DNA of 64,000 nucleotides from Flavobacterium sp. (GTDB lineage: Bacteria > Bacteroidota > Bacteroidia > Flavobacteriales > Flavobacteriaceae). Made by a program: the position numbers and the translations under genes. The notes below the pieces were generated by a model that was not told the DNA's origin, searched no databases, and was given only the letters and a program-made list of their open reading frames with translations. Location: NCBI RefSeq assembly GCF_025352015.1, contig NZ_JANXUG010000066.1, forward strand, positions 26,314 to 90,313. Reading direction: 5' to 3'. Position 1 is the first letter of the stretch. Each line of letters opens with the position of its first letter. Below, piece by piece: positions 30,661 to 39,148 of the stretch.

Positions 30661-31674
30661 TTAATTCACTACTATTTTTTGAGTAAAACGTTGATTAGTT
30701 GACGAAAGAATTTCAACTATATATACACCAATATTTTTGATTGGGTTAATAGCCACATCGTTAACCGTTTCTTGTAATGAGATGGTTTTACTTTCTACTT
30801 TTCGTCCTTGAATATCGTAGATAATTAAGCTAGCATTGTCTAAAGACACATTGGATTTGATATTTATAACACCATTATTTACTTGATTGCAGGCTATGGT
30901 AAATGTATTTTTATTGAATTCATTATTGGAAAGATTTAAAGTTAAACCTGCCCAAGTTGAAGCAACACTTATTAATCCTGCAAAACCATTAGGAATTGTT
31001 CCTGATGCTGCATTTTGTCTAAAGGCTAAACTTTTAATAGACCCTGCTTGATCCGTTCCGCTAGTAGTGCTTAGTGATGGTGTCATCGGCTCACCAGCTC
31101 CATAAGTAGGGTCTACATATACATTTAAAACATCATCATTTGTACCTGAAAATATAGAGTATTTAAAAATAATTAAATGATTTTGATTATAATTGTAGGC
31201 GCCTGTAGCATATGTAGGCGTTACACTTGAACCTTTTATGGCTCCAACATTAAAAGTGCCGCCACCTGCAGCTCTTATATATAATCTAAATGAAGCAGCA
31301 AATGCTCCTGTTGAAACTCTAAAACAATCTTGAGGAGAACCAGAAGCACTAGATACATTGATAACAATCCCAACGTAAACATCTGAACTTGTCACAGATG
31401 TAAATAATGTTCCGTTGCTATCAGAGTCATTTTTTAACTCTACAGATTTAGCTGAACTTCCATAACCAAAATAGCTAATAGGTGTTGTTGTAACTAAACT
31501 AGAACATAATATGCCACTACATGAACCAAGTCCAGCTGGACCTTGATTTGTCCATGTTCCTTGACCGCTTAATTGCATTCCTGCATTATAACTTGCAAAA
31601 GTTTCTTGAAAGATATTTTGCGCATTAACGGCAAATGCCGTTATAGTTAAAACTGAAAGTAAAATTTTTTTCAT
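30661..31674 (-). CDS. T9SS-exported protein, paralogue of its upstream neighbour
   Basis: A 337-aa protein with a signal peptide (1-18, ends FAVNAQ), a beta-rich jelly-roll body and a type A T9SS sorting domain (IKSNVSLDNASLIIYDIQGR, then NVGVYIVEI-like and a C-terminal KIVVN). The body opens NIFQETFASYNAGMQLSGQG, matching NIFQDNLATYTVGSSLHSQG of the next gene, and the two align along their full length (for example TSGTDQAGSIKSLAFRQ with TNTGTNQSGNIDRIFFR). It is probably a carbohydrate- or surface-binding lectin-like fold, by shape only. The 26-bp gap to the upstream gene suggests co-transcription. Confidence 0.88.
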   Translation of the reverse strand: MKKILLSVLTITAFAVNAQNIFQETFASYNAGMQLSGQGTWTNQGPAGLGSCSGILCSSLVTTTPISYFGYGSSAKSVELKNDSDSNGTLFTSVTSSDVYVGIVINVSSASGSPQDCFRVSTGAFAASFRLYIRAAGGGTFNVGAIKGSSVTPTYATGAYNYNQNHLIIFKYSIFSGTNDDVLNVYVDPTYGAGEPMTPSLSTTSGTDQAGSIKSLAFRQNAASGTIPNGFAGLISVASTWAGLTLNLSNNEFNKNTFTIACNQVNNGVINIKSNVSLDNASLIIYDIQGRKVESKTISLQETVNDVAINPIKNIGVYIVEILSSTNQRFTQKIVVN

Positions 31675-31700
31675 TGTAATTGTATTTATGTTGTTCGTAT

Positions 31701-32762
31701 TTAGTTGGTGATTATTTTTTTAATGAATTTGCTGCCATCTTCAGTGATTAGTTCTACAACATACACTGATGCTTGATGAATAGGGTTAATAGTAATGTCG
31801 TTATTGTTTTCGCCTATACTTATTTTTTTGGTTTCGAGTAATTGCCCAGTAATGGAATAAATGTTTAAAGTGGAATTGGTAAGAGCCATTTTTGAATTAA
31901 TGGTGATAATTCCTTTGGATGCATTGTTTCCTAAAACGGTAAAACTGTTGCTATTAAATTGTTCAACCGATAGCGGAATAAAACCTAAATTAAACCAAGT
32001 ACGAGCAGCACTTACTAATCCGGCAAAACCAGTAGGCAAAGCTCCAGCATTATTAAAACCAAATCTAAAGAAGATTCTATCTATATTTCCAGATTGATTT
32101 GTTCCAGTGTTGGTAGTAGCTGATGGAATTACAGGCTCGCCTGATGCATAATCTGGATTTATATAAAGATTCAGTATATCATTGTTTGTGCCCGATAAAT
32201 GAGAATATTTTAAGATTACTAAATTGTCTTGATTGTAATTAAAAATACCGTTGGTGTAAACAGTTAAATTGGCAGAGCTTCCTTTTTTTATTCCAACTTT
32301 ATATCCTGTTCCTGCATCCTGTACTAAAAGTCTGAAAGTAATTAAAGAAGTATCACTATTTGCAGCTCTAAAAAAATCGGATGCACTTCCTACAGTAGGG
32401 GCAGTGGCGATATTTAGTACCATCCCAACATATAAATCACCACCAATTATAACGGGTTGTAAAGGATGACCAGGATTATCTAAAAAACCAGCAATTTCTA
32501 AACTTTTTGCTGAAGTGCCATAGTTAAGATACGAAATAGAATTACTCACCACATTACTACTAGAACAACTTCCTCCGCTGGTAACAGGATTACAAGCCCC
32601 AGCACCAAAACCCCCATTGGCAGCATCATTATTATGAGACCACAATCCTTGAGAATGTAATGACGAGCCTACAGTATAGGTAGCTAAATTATCTTGAAAG
32701 ATATTTTGTGCTGTTAAAAAACAACTTGTTAGTAAACAAGCTATAAGTAATTTTTTTTTCAT
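31701..32762 (-). CDS. T9SS-exported protein, first of a paralogous pair
   Basis: A 353-aa protein with a signal peptide (1-19, ends FLTAQ), the same jelly-roll body as its neighbour and a type A T9SS sorting domain (ITINSKMALTNSTLNIYSIT to KKIITN). Cysteine-rich loops near residues 55-70 (ACNPVTSGGSC) occur at the same place as GSCSGILCSS in the paralogue, suggesting a disulfide-linked loop. It is the first gene of the pair and divergent from the MATE gene (108-bp gap). Function unknown. Confidence 0.88.
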   Translation of the reverse strand: MKKKLLIACLLTSCFLTAQNIFQDNLATYTVGSSLHSQGLWSHNNDAANGGFGAGACNPVTSGGSCSSSNVVSNSISYLNYGTSAKSLEIAGFLDNPGHPLQPVIIGGDLYVGMVLNIATAPTVGSASDFFRAANSDTSLITFRLLVQDAGTGYKVGIKKGSSANLTVYTNGIFNYNQDNLVILKYSHLSGTNNDILNLYINPDYASGEPVIPSATTNTGTNQSGNIDRIFFRFGFNNAGALPTGFAGLVSAARTWFNLGFIPLSVEQFNSNSFTVLGNNASKGIITINSKMALTNSTLNIYSITGQLLETKKISIGENNNDITINPIHQASVYVVELITEDGSKFIKKIITN

Positions 32763-32845
32763 ACAAATTTATATTTGCGTAAAGATAAAAAAATATTTTA
32801 CTATTTTAAGAATTGTTCACCCATAATTATGTTGCTCTAATAGCT

Positions 32846-32853
32846 TATTTTTG
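32846..32853 (+). promoter_or_regulatory. Putative -7 box for the MATE pump gene
   Basis: TATTTTTG, a full TAnnTTTG match, 17 bp before the ATG at 32871. No well-spaced -33 TTG. Confidence 0.4.
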
Positions 32854-32870
32854 CATACAATTTTGTGTAA

Positions 32871-34250
32871 ATGAATGCTTCTCTGTATACCAAAGAGTTC
32901 TCCTATAATTTAAAGTTGGCTTATCCTGTAATTATAGGAATGCTGGGTCATACTTTAATAGGAATTGTTGATAATATTATGGTGGGAAAATTAGGAAGTA
33001 CAGAGATTGCAGCAGTATCGCTAGGTAATAGTTTGATTTTTATAGCCATGTCTCTTGGTATTGGATTTTCAACCGCCATAACTCCAATAGTTGCCGAGGC
33101 GGATGCCGAAAATAATAGATTGAAAATTCGTTCTGCTTTTCATCACGGATTGTTTTTATGTGTTTTTCTAGGATTTACACTATTCGGGTTTGTGATTTTG
33201 GTAAAACCAATAATGGAACTACTGCACCAACCCAAAGAAGTAATTACATTAGCCAAACCTTATATAAATTGGGTTGCTTTTTCTCTAGTTCCGCTTATTA
33301 TTTATCAGGGATACAAGCAGTTTGCCGATGGATTATCTATGACCAAAGTTTCGATGTATGCTATTGTTATGGCTAATATACTGCACGTCATTATTAATTA
33401 TTGTTTAATTTATGGTGTTTGGATTTTTCCAAAAATGGGAATTCTTGGCGCAGGTTTAGGTACTGTGATTTCTCGTATTGCGATGGTGGTTTTTATGCAT
33501 CTTATTTTGTCTCAAAAAGAAAGTTTAAAACAATACTTTCATGATTTTAGTTTTGAAGAAATCAAAAAACAAATGATAATAAAAATTATCAATCTCGGGT
33601 TTCCTTCTGCCATGCAAATGCTGTTTGAAGTAGTTTTATTTACAGCAGGAATTTGGTTATGTGGCACCATAGGCAAAACCAGCCAAGCTGCTAACCAGAT
33701 AGCTTTGAGCTTGGCATCAATGACTTTTATGGTTGCTATGGGTTTGAGCGTTGTATCTATGATTAGAGTAAGTCATCAAAAAGGTTTGAATGATTACAAG
33801 CAACTAGTATTTATAGCGCGCTCCATCTTTGTACTGGCTATACTTATTGAAATTCTATTTGCAATACTTTTTGTAGCATTGCACCAAATATTACCTTATT
33901 TGTTCCTAAATATGGAAAATCAAGCTCAATTATTAGACAATAAAGAAGTAGTAATCATAGCGTCCAAATTGCTTTTGGTTGCGGCAGTTTTTCAAATATC
34001 TGACGGAATACAGGTGGTGGTTCTAGGAGCATTACGAGGTTTACAAGACGTAAAAATCCCCATGTATATTACTTTTTTTGCGTATTGGGTGGTTGGATTT
34101 CCTATTTCTTATTATTTAGGAATTTGTACAGCTTTAAAAGCAGTGGGGGTTTGGATTGGATTATTGGCTGGACTAACTGCAGCTGCAGTTTTTCTATTCA
34201 TCCGATTTCATTATTTGACCAAAAAAATGATAATTAATAATAATTCATAA
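32871..34250 (+). CDS. MATE family efflux transporter
   Basis: A 459-aa inner-membrane protein with about twelve hydrophobic helices in two similar halves, the layout of NorM-type MATE exporters that expel cationic compounds using Na+ or H+. The first helix carries YPVIIGMLGHTLIGIVDNIMVGKLG, a family hallmark region (residues 17 onward), and the second half repeats the pattern around FPSAMQMLFEVV. Substrate unknown. Its last codons (NNNS, stop) read into a seven-unit AATTCAT array, so the TAA stop is supplied by the repeat; array length changes beyond the first unit would not alter the protein. Monocistronic. Confidence 0.93.
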   Translation: MNASLYTKEFSYNLKLAYPVIIGMLGHTLIGIVDNIMVGKLGSTEIAAVSLGNSLIFIAMSLGIGFSTAITPIVAEADAENNRLKIRSAFHHGLFLCVFLGFTLFGFVILVKPIMELLHQPKEVITLAKPYINWVAFSLVPLIIYQGYKQFADGLSMTKVSMYAIVMANILHVIINYCLIYGVWIFPKMGILGAGLGTVISRIAMVVFMHLILSQKESLKQYFHDFSFEEIKKQMIIKIINLGFPSAMQMLFEVVLFTAGIWLCGTIGKTSQAANQIALSLASMTFMVAMGLSVVSMIRVSHQKGLNDYKQLVFIARSIFVLAILIEILFAILFVALHQILPYLFLNMENQAQLLDNKEVVIIASKLLLVAAVFQISDGIQVVVLGALRGLQDVKIPMYITFFAYWVVGFPISYYLGICTALKAVGVWIGLLAGLTAAAVFLFIRFHYLTKKMIINNNS

Positions 34251-34290
34251 TTCATAATTCATAATTCATAATTCATAATTCATAATTCAT
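34242..34290 (+). repeat. Heptanucleotide array, AATTCAT x7
   Basis: Seven perfect tandem copies of AATTCAT, starting in the last two codons of the MATE gene and containing its stop codon. Same unit family as the arms of the inverted-repeat segment at 6400-6601. Confidence 0.95.
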
Positions 34291-34419
34291 TCCGTCCTTA
34301 CACGCCAAATCTGATAAAACATAACTTTAAGTTTCAGCACTCATAAGTTTAAATTTAGAATTGTAACTTCTTTACCACAGTTGCGTATAATCATCGTATA
34401 ATTCAAAAACTTACAAAAA

Positions 34420-35325
34420 ATGATACTTTCACTTATAATTGGTATTATCCTAATTATTATCAGCGTTACGCTAAAAAATAATGTAAATCCGGCTTCAAAA
34501 TTTTCTTCCATTATTAGAATTTTTGGATTTGTCATAATTCTTATCGGACTTTTATCATCGGTTTTTAAACAAATAGATGCAGGTAAAGTTGGAGTAAAAT
34601 CTTTGTACGGAAACGTGCAACCCGAAGTTTTAGAAAGTGGTTTACATGTTATTAATCCGCTTTTAGATATTACAATTTTTGATATTCAAACACAAAACTA
34701 TACAATGTCTGCAATTCACGATGAAGGAGCAAAACAAGGTGATGATGCCATACGTGTTTTGTCTAATGATGGACTAGAAGTAGTAATAGATTTAACGGTT
34801 CTGTACCGAGTTTTACCCTTCGAAGCTCCAAAAATTTTAAAGGGAATTGGTGTAGATTATACCGATAAAATTGTCCGTCCGGTTACAAGAACTCGTATTC
34901 GTGACAACGCCGTTTATTATGATGCCGTTGCGTTATATTCGACCAAAAGAAATGAATTTCAACAACGTATTTTCAAATCTATCGAGGACGATTTTAAAAA
35001 AAGAGGTTTGGTTTTGGAGCAACTTTTAATCAGAAATATCAATCTTCCAAAGTCTGTAAAAGCATCTATAGAAAGTAAAATAAATGCCGAACAAGATGCT
35101 CAAAAAATGCAATTTGTATTGCAAAAAGAAAAACAAGAAGCTGAACGCAAAAGAGTAGAAGCACAAGGTATTGCAGATTATCAAAGAATTATTTCCACTG
35201 GCTTAACCGATAAACAATTACAATACGAACAAATAAAAGCGCAAAAAGAAATTGCCACATCTGCCAATGCTAAAGTTATCTTCATGGGCAAAGGAAGTAC
35301 GCCAGTAATTTTAAGTGATAAATAG
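34420..35325 (+). CDS. SPFH/prohibitin family membrane protein
   Basis: A 301-aa protein with two N-terminal hydrophobic helices (residues 2-17 and about 30-50), then an SPFH/Band 7 domain (VFKQIDAGKVGVKSLYGNVQ onward, with VTRTRIRDNAVYYDAVALYS) and a coiled-coil tail rich in Glu, Lys and Gln (about 210-275). Prohibitin-like proteins form ring-like membrane scaffolds that often work with FtsH protease; the link is by family. FtsH and NfeD-type partners are not adjacent. Downstream, a folded 66-bp element separates it from the small acidic protein gene. Confidence 0.92.
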   Translation: MILSLIIGIILIIISVTLKNNVNPASKFSSIIRIFGFVIILIGLLSSVFKQIDAGKVGVKSLYGNVQPEVLESGLHVINPLLDITIFDIQTQNYTMSAIHDEGAKQGDDAIRVLSNDGLEVVIDLTVLYRVLPFEAPKILKGIGVDYTDKIVRPVTRTRIRDNAVYYDAVALYSTKRNEFQQRIFKSIEDDFKKRGLVLEQLLIRNINLPKSVKASIESKINAEQDAQKMQFVLQKEKQEAERKRVEAQGIADYQRIISTGLTDKQLQYEQIKAQKEIATSANAKVIFMGKGSTPVILSDK

Positions 35326-35339
35326 TTTTTTTTAAAACT

Positions 35340-35405
35340 TTATTCGGTAATTTGGTTATTCGCTAATCTGTTTCCGAATAATCAAATAATCACACAACCA
35401 AATTA
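35340..35405 (+). promoter_or_regulatory. Interleaved inverted repeats before the 75-aa gene (possible pseudoknot)
   Basis: TTATTCGG (35340-35347) pairs with CCGAATAA (35374-35381), and TAATTTGGTT (35348-35357) pairs with AACCAAATTA (35396-35405). The order A-B-A'-B' permits a pseudoknot in RNA. A second TTATTCG at 35356 could compete for A'. There is no T run, so it is not a simple terminator. Confidence 0.45.
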
Positions 35406-35413
35406 ACAATATA

Positions 35414-35641
35414 ATGCAACTACCAAAATTTGTCCTAGCTGACAACTCTGATTTTCCTGATGATATTTTTGTCATTCATCTTGACTTTCCACGCTTTATC
35501 ATTAATTTAAAAGATGATGAAGTTGAATTTATAGAAGATTTAGAAGGAGAAGACGAAACTGAATTAGAGTCTGAAATGGAACATTTAATATCGCTCGCCG
35601 GAGAATTCTACGATAAAGAAATGGAAGGTTACGAGGAATAA
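35414..35641 (+). CDS. Small acidic conserved-looking protein
   Basis: A 75-aa cytoplasmic protein, very rich in Asp and Glu (EDLEGEDETELESEMEH), with a hydrophobic N-terminal half (FVIHLDFPRFIINLKDDEVEFI). No signal peptide or membrane helix. I do not recognise the family. The composition of a short beta part and an acidic helix is typical of a soluble folded protein, and codon use fits the neighbours, so it is likely real. It follows the SPFH gene by 88 bp on the same strand; a functional link is only a guess. Confidence 0.75.
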   Translation: MQLPKFVLADNSDFPDDIFVIHLDFPRFIINLKDDEVEFIEDLEGEDETELESEMEHLISLAGEFYDKEMEGYEE

Positions 35642-35821
35642 TCATCAACTGCTGCTTTATTTTACAAACAGTTTTTATATTGGTTCAACCCAATTTTAAA
35701 GCTGTTTTTTTTGTTCAAAAGATTTACAAACAAAAGTTTATCAAATGTTAAAATAAGAATTATATTATTATTAACTTGCGTACACATTTTTTTATCAAAT
35801 TTTAATTACTAATCGAAAGTC

Positions 35822-36307
35822 ATGACAAGCAAAAAAAAGTGTACGTGTATAATCTTTTTGATGGTACTCTCCTGTTCAAGTATTACAGCACAGCAATCTA
35901 CAAATGCTTCTGGAGGAAATGCTACGGGCAGTAATGGAACAGCAAGTTACTCCATTGGGCAGGTTATTTATACAACAAATACAGGTACAAATGGTTCGGT
36001 AGCACAAGGTGTACAACAACCTTATGAAATTTCAACAGTTTTGAGTGTGCCAGATGCAAATTCAATACAATTGATAACTGTTTTTCCGAATCCAACCAAC
36101 AATATTATGGTACTCAAAGTTGATGACCACGATAATAACAAACTCAATTACCAGCTTACTGATACCAATGGAAGATTAATAGAAAATAAAAAAATACGTA
36201 ACAATGAGACCACAATTGAAATGAATAAATATGCATCATCTATTTATTTTTTGCAGGTATTGGATGCTGAAAAGCTAATAAAAACATTTAAAATAATTAA
36301 AAATTAA
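35822..36307 (+). CDS. Small T9SS-exported protein
   Basis: A 161-aa protein made of a signal peptide (1 to about 23, ends SSITAQ), a short Ser/Gly/Asn-rich segment with the motif ASYSIGQVIYTT, and a type A T9SS sorting domain (ITVFPNPTNNIMVLKV to FKIIKN). The SIGQV...GVQQPYEI pattern is often seen in small Bacteroidota proteins carried just before a sorting domain. The mature part is only about 55 residues. The next gene starts 4 bp after its stop, so the pair is surely one transcript. Confidence 0.85.
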   Translation: MTSKKKCTCIIFLMVLSCSSITAQQSTNASGGNATGSNGTASYSIGQVIYTTNTGTNGSVAQGVQQPYEISTVLSVPDANSIQLITVFPNPTNNIMVLKVDDHDNNKLNYQLTDTNGRLIENKKIRNNETTIEMNKYASSIYFLQVLDAEKLIKTFKIIKN

Positions 36308-36311
36308 ACTT

Positions 36312-37964
36312 ATGAGAACAAAAACACTAGCTAATATTAAAATGGTTTTAGTTTTACTGATACTCTTTTTTCTTCAAATTACAAATGCTCAAGCTCCCCA
36401 AAAAATGAGTTATCAGGCTGTTGTCAGAAATTTGAGTAGTGCACTTATTGTTTCTAGTCCAGTCGGCATGCGCATTAGTATTTTGCAAAGTTCAGCTTCT
36501 GGTTCATCTGTTTATACCGAAACACAAACGAGTTCAACCAATGTAAACGGACTTGTAAGTTTAGAAATTGGAACAGGAACAGTGGTTTCTGGAAATTTTG
36601 CAACCATAAACTGGGCGACTGGACCTTACTTTATTAAAACAGAAACTGATCCAACAGGCGGAACATCATATACAATTACAGGAACTTCACAGTTAAGCAG
36701 CGTTCCTTACGCATTGTTTTCGGCAGGAAGTGCCAATGGGGAAACTCCAGGCACCGCTGTTGGTGATATGAAATATTGGAACGGAACCGCTTGGACAATG
36801 ATTCCTATTGGCACTCCAGGACAGTTTTTACAAATTAATAATAGCAACATTCCAACTTGGATAGGGGGATCTTTCCCAACGTTAACAACAATTTCTAATC
36901 CTTCGCAAACTTATTTTGAGCCGAATCCAGCTGGTTTTTGGGGGAATGTTACAAACGTGGGAATTACAGGTTCAGGAGGTTCTGTAATCAGTAGTTATGG
37001 TGTTTGTTGGAGCATAGCGGTAAACCCGACTCTTGGTGGAACTTATTCATTAATACCCGGATCCACTGGTTTAGGGAACTTTTACGCGCAGCTCACAAGT
37101 TTATTACCAAATACAACATATCATGTAAGAGCATTTGTGATTAATAGTACAGGAGTAACTTATGGTAACGATGTTATTTATACCACTTTTAATCCAACTT
37201 TACCGACTGTAACAACCACTCCCGTAACGGCAATTACAGGCGGAACAGCTAGTTCAGGTGGAACCATCAGCAATGATGGAGGTAGTGCCATTTCACAAAA
37301 AGGTATCTGTTGGAGTACTTCACCATCACCTACAATTGCTGATAATATAACTACAAACGGTGCAGGCAGTACCGCATACACAAGTATTGCTTCAGGACTT
37401 TTAACAAGCACAGTTTACTATATTAGATCTTATGCAACCAGTATTGCCGGGACAGCCTACGGAAATCAAGTTAGTTTCACGACCACTTCAACCCTTTCCA
37501 TTGGTAGCTTTTACCAAGGAGGTGTGATTGGTTATTTCTTGCAACCTGGCGACCCTGGCTATAGTTCTATAGTGCAACATGGGATTATAATTTCACAGAA
37601 TAATATAGGAACAGCTGACTTCGGGTGTTACAATGTAACTTACCCAAATCCATTTGGTAACGCAATTGGTGATGGAATAAACAATACTACAAATATTGTG
37701 GCTGGTTGTTCTACACTGGGTATTGCAGCAGAGGTTTGTTTGAATTTAGTTTTAAACACTTATTCTGATTGGTTTTTACCTTGCACAGGAGAGTGGACAG
37801 CTGTCGGCACAAATTATTCTTTGCTACCACTAGATATTGGTGGGTACTATTTAACCTCAAACACCAATGGTGCTTCGAATCAAAATATTTTAACTTATTA
37901 TACAGGAGGCGGATTTGGGAGTGGAGTTGGCGCTTTCCCTTATAAGGCATTTAGACTATTTTAA
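36312..37964 (+). CDS. Exported surface protein with FN3-like repeats and a DUF1566-like end
   Basis: A 550-aa protein with a signal peptide (1 to about 28, ends TNAQA). The N-terminal part (PQKMSYQAVVRNLSSALI to SVPYALFSAG) is a conserved Bacteroidota surface-protein leader domain of unknown function. Two FN3-like Ig repeats with the motif GVCWS/GICWS...NTTYHVRAF/STVYYIRSYA follow (about 195-395). The end resembles a DUF1566 domain (YSDWFLPCTGEWTAV). It has no T9SS sorting domain, unlike the gene just upstream. Its last 14 bp overlap the 3' end of meaB on the other strand. Confidence 0.85.
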   Translation: MRTKTLANIKMVLVLLILFFLQITNAQAPQKMSYQAVVRNLSSALIVSSPVGMRISILQSSASGSSVYTETQTSSTNVNGLVSLEIGTGTVVSGNFATINWATGPYFIKTETDPTGGTSYTITGTSQLSSVPYALFSAGSANGETPGTAVGDMKYWNGTAWTMIPIGTPGQFLQINNSNIPTWIGGSFPTLTTISNPSQTYFEPNPAGFWGNVTNVGITGSGGSVISSYGVCWSIAVNPTLGGTYSLIPGSTGLGNFYAQLTSLLPNTTYHVRAFVINSTGVTYGNDVIYTTFNPTLPTVTTTPVTAITGGTASSGGTISNDGGSAISQKGICWSTSPSPTIADNITTNGAGSTAYTSIASGLLTSTVYYIRSYATSIAGTAYGNQVSFTTTSTLSIGSFYQGGVIGYFLQPGDPGYSSIVQHGIIISQNNIGTADFGCYNVTYPNPFGNAIGDGINNTTNIVAGCSTLGIAAEVCLNLVLNTYSDWFLPCTGEWTAVGTNYSLLPLDIGGYYLTSNTNGASNQNILTYYTGGGFGSGVGAFPYKAFRLF

Positions 37965-39048
37965 AACTTAAATACTTCTTTAACAAATTAAAAGCCGCGG
38001 CAAAAGGAGATATTTCATTATTTGCTACGGCTTTTTTGTTTTCTTCCAATAGTTTTATAATTTCAGGTTGATTATAAAAATTAGATTTTAACTGCTCGTC
38101 AATAGTTTCCATCATCCAAAATTGATTCTGGTCTTTTCGTTTTTCTGCAAAATAAAGGTTGCCTTTTACCAATATAAAGTAATTAGAAATTGTTTGCCAA
38201 ACATCAGCAATTCCATCTTTAGTAATTGAACTACAAGTTGCAACAGTAGGAACCCAGCCAGAGCTTTTCGCGGGAAATAAATGTAGCGCACGATTGAATT
38301 CGGTTTTGGTTAATTTAGCCTTATTGACATTATCACCGTCGGCTTTGTTGATGACAACTGCATCGGCCATTTCCATAATACCTCGCTTGATACCCTGCAG
38401 TTCATCGCCGGCACCAGAAATTTTTAGCAATAAAAAGAAATCAACCATCGAATGAACCGCTGTTTCACTTTGTCCAACACCAACCGTTTCAATAATGATA
38501 GTATCAAATCCTGCAGCCTCACATAAGATAATGGTTTCCCGAGTTTTGCGAGCCACTCCGCCCAATGTTTCACCTGAAGCTGATGGTCGGATGTAAGCAT
38601 TTTTATCTTTTACTAATTCTTCCATTCGGGTTTTGTCCCCCAAAATACTTCCATGCGAAATCGTGCTACTTGGGTCAACGGCAAGAACAGCAACTTTCTT
38701 ACCCATAGAAGTTAGATAGGTTCCGAAAGCTTCAATAAATGTACTTTTTCCAACGCCTGGCACACCCGTAATGCCAATACGAACAGATTTATTAGCATGA
38801 GGTAAACAAGCTTGTATTATTGCATTTGCTTTTTCAAGATGCATGGTATTAGTGCTTTCTACTAGAGTAATCGAACGGCTAAGGGCTACTGTGTCTTTTG
38901 CTAAAATGCCGTCAATCAATTCTTGTTCCGAAGGTTTTATTTTACGTTGTGTCACGATTTTTGCCATAACACTTGCGCTCAAACTTTCCGGTTGCGGAAT
39001 TCCGTCTTTCTTGTTTATGGCACTTTTATTGGGTTGCTTTGGTTTCAA
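37951..39048 (-). CDS. meaB: Methylmalonyl-CoA mutase-associated GTPase MeaB
   Basis: A G3E-class GTPase that guards methylmalonyl-CoA mutase and helps load and repair its adenosylcobalamin. The 365-aa product has G1 GVPGVGKST, the AVDPSS motif, ETVGVGQSE (G3 region) and NKADGDN (G4). Length and motifs match MeaB/ArgK proteins. The first 27 residues are a low-complexity extension (KPKQPNKSAINKK); a start at the later Met (MAKIVTQRK) is possible. The mutase genes are not in this window, but a cobalamin adenosyltransferase at 51792 fits the same pathway. Its 3' end overlaps the converging surface-protein gene by 14 bp. Confidence 0.95.
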   Translation of the reverse strand: MKPKQPNKSAINKKDGIPQPESLSASVMAKIVTQRKIKPSEQELIDGILAKDTVALSRSITLVESTNTMHLEKANAIIQACLPHANKSVRIGITGVPGVGKSTFIEAFGTYLTSMGKKVAVLAVDPSSTISHGSILGDKTRMEELVKDKNAYIRPSASGETLGGVARKTRETIILCEAAGFDTIIIETVGVGQSETAVHSMVDFFLLLKISGAGDELQGIKRGIMEMADAVVINKADGDNVNKAKLTKTEFNRALHLFPAKSSGWVPTVATCSSITKDGIADVWQTISNYFILVKGNLYFAEKRKDQNQFWMMETIDEQLKSNFYNQPEIIKLLEENKKAVANNEISPFAAAFNLLKKYLSFKIV

Positions 39049-39148
39049 AGGAAAATCATTTGGGTAAATTTAGTAAAATAATGCTGGTTCTAGAATTGTA
39101 ATACTTCATTTTTTTGCCGTTCCTTTGCAAAATAAATTAAGACTTCGA

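Noticed and set aside
34242..34290. AATTCAT tract as a CRISPR or phage attachment site
   Set aside because: Units are contiguous with no spacers, and no integrase or prophage genes are close.
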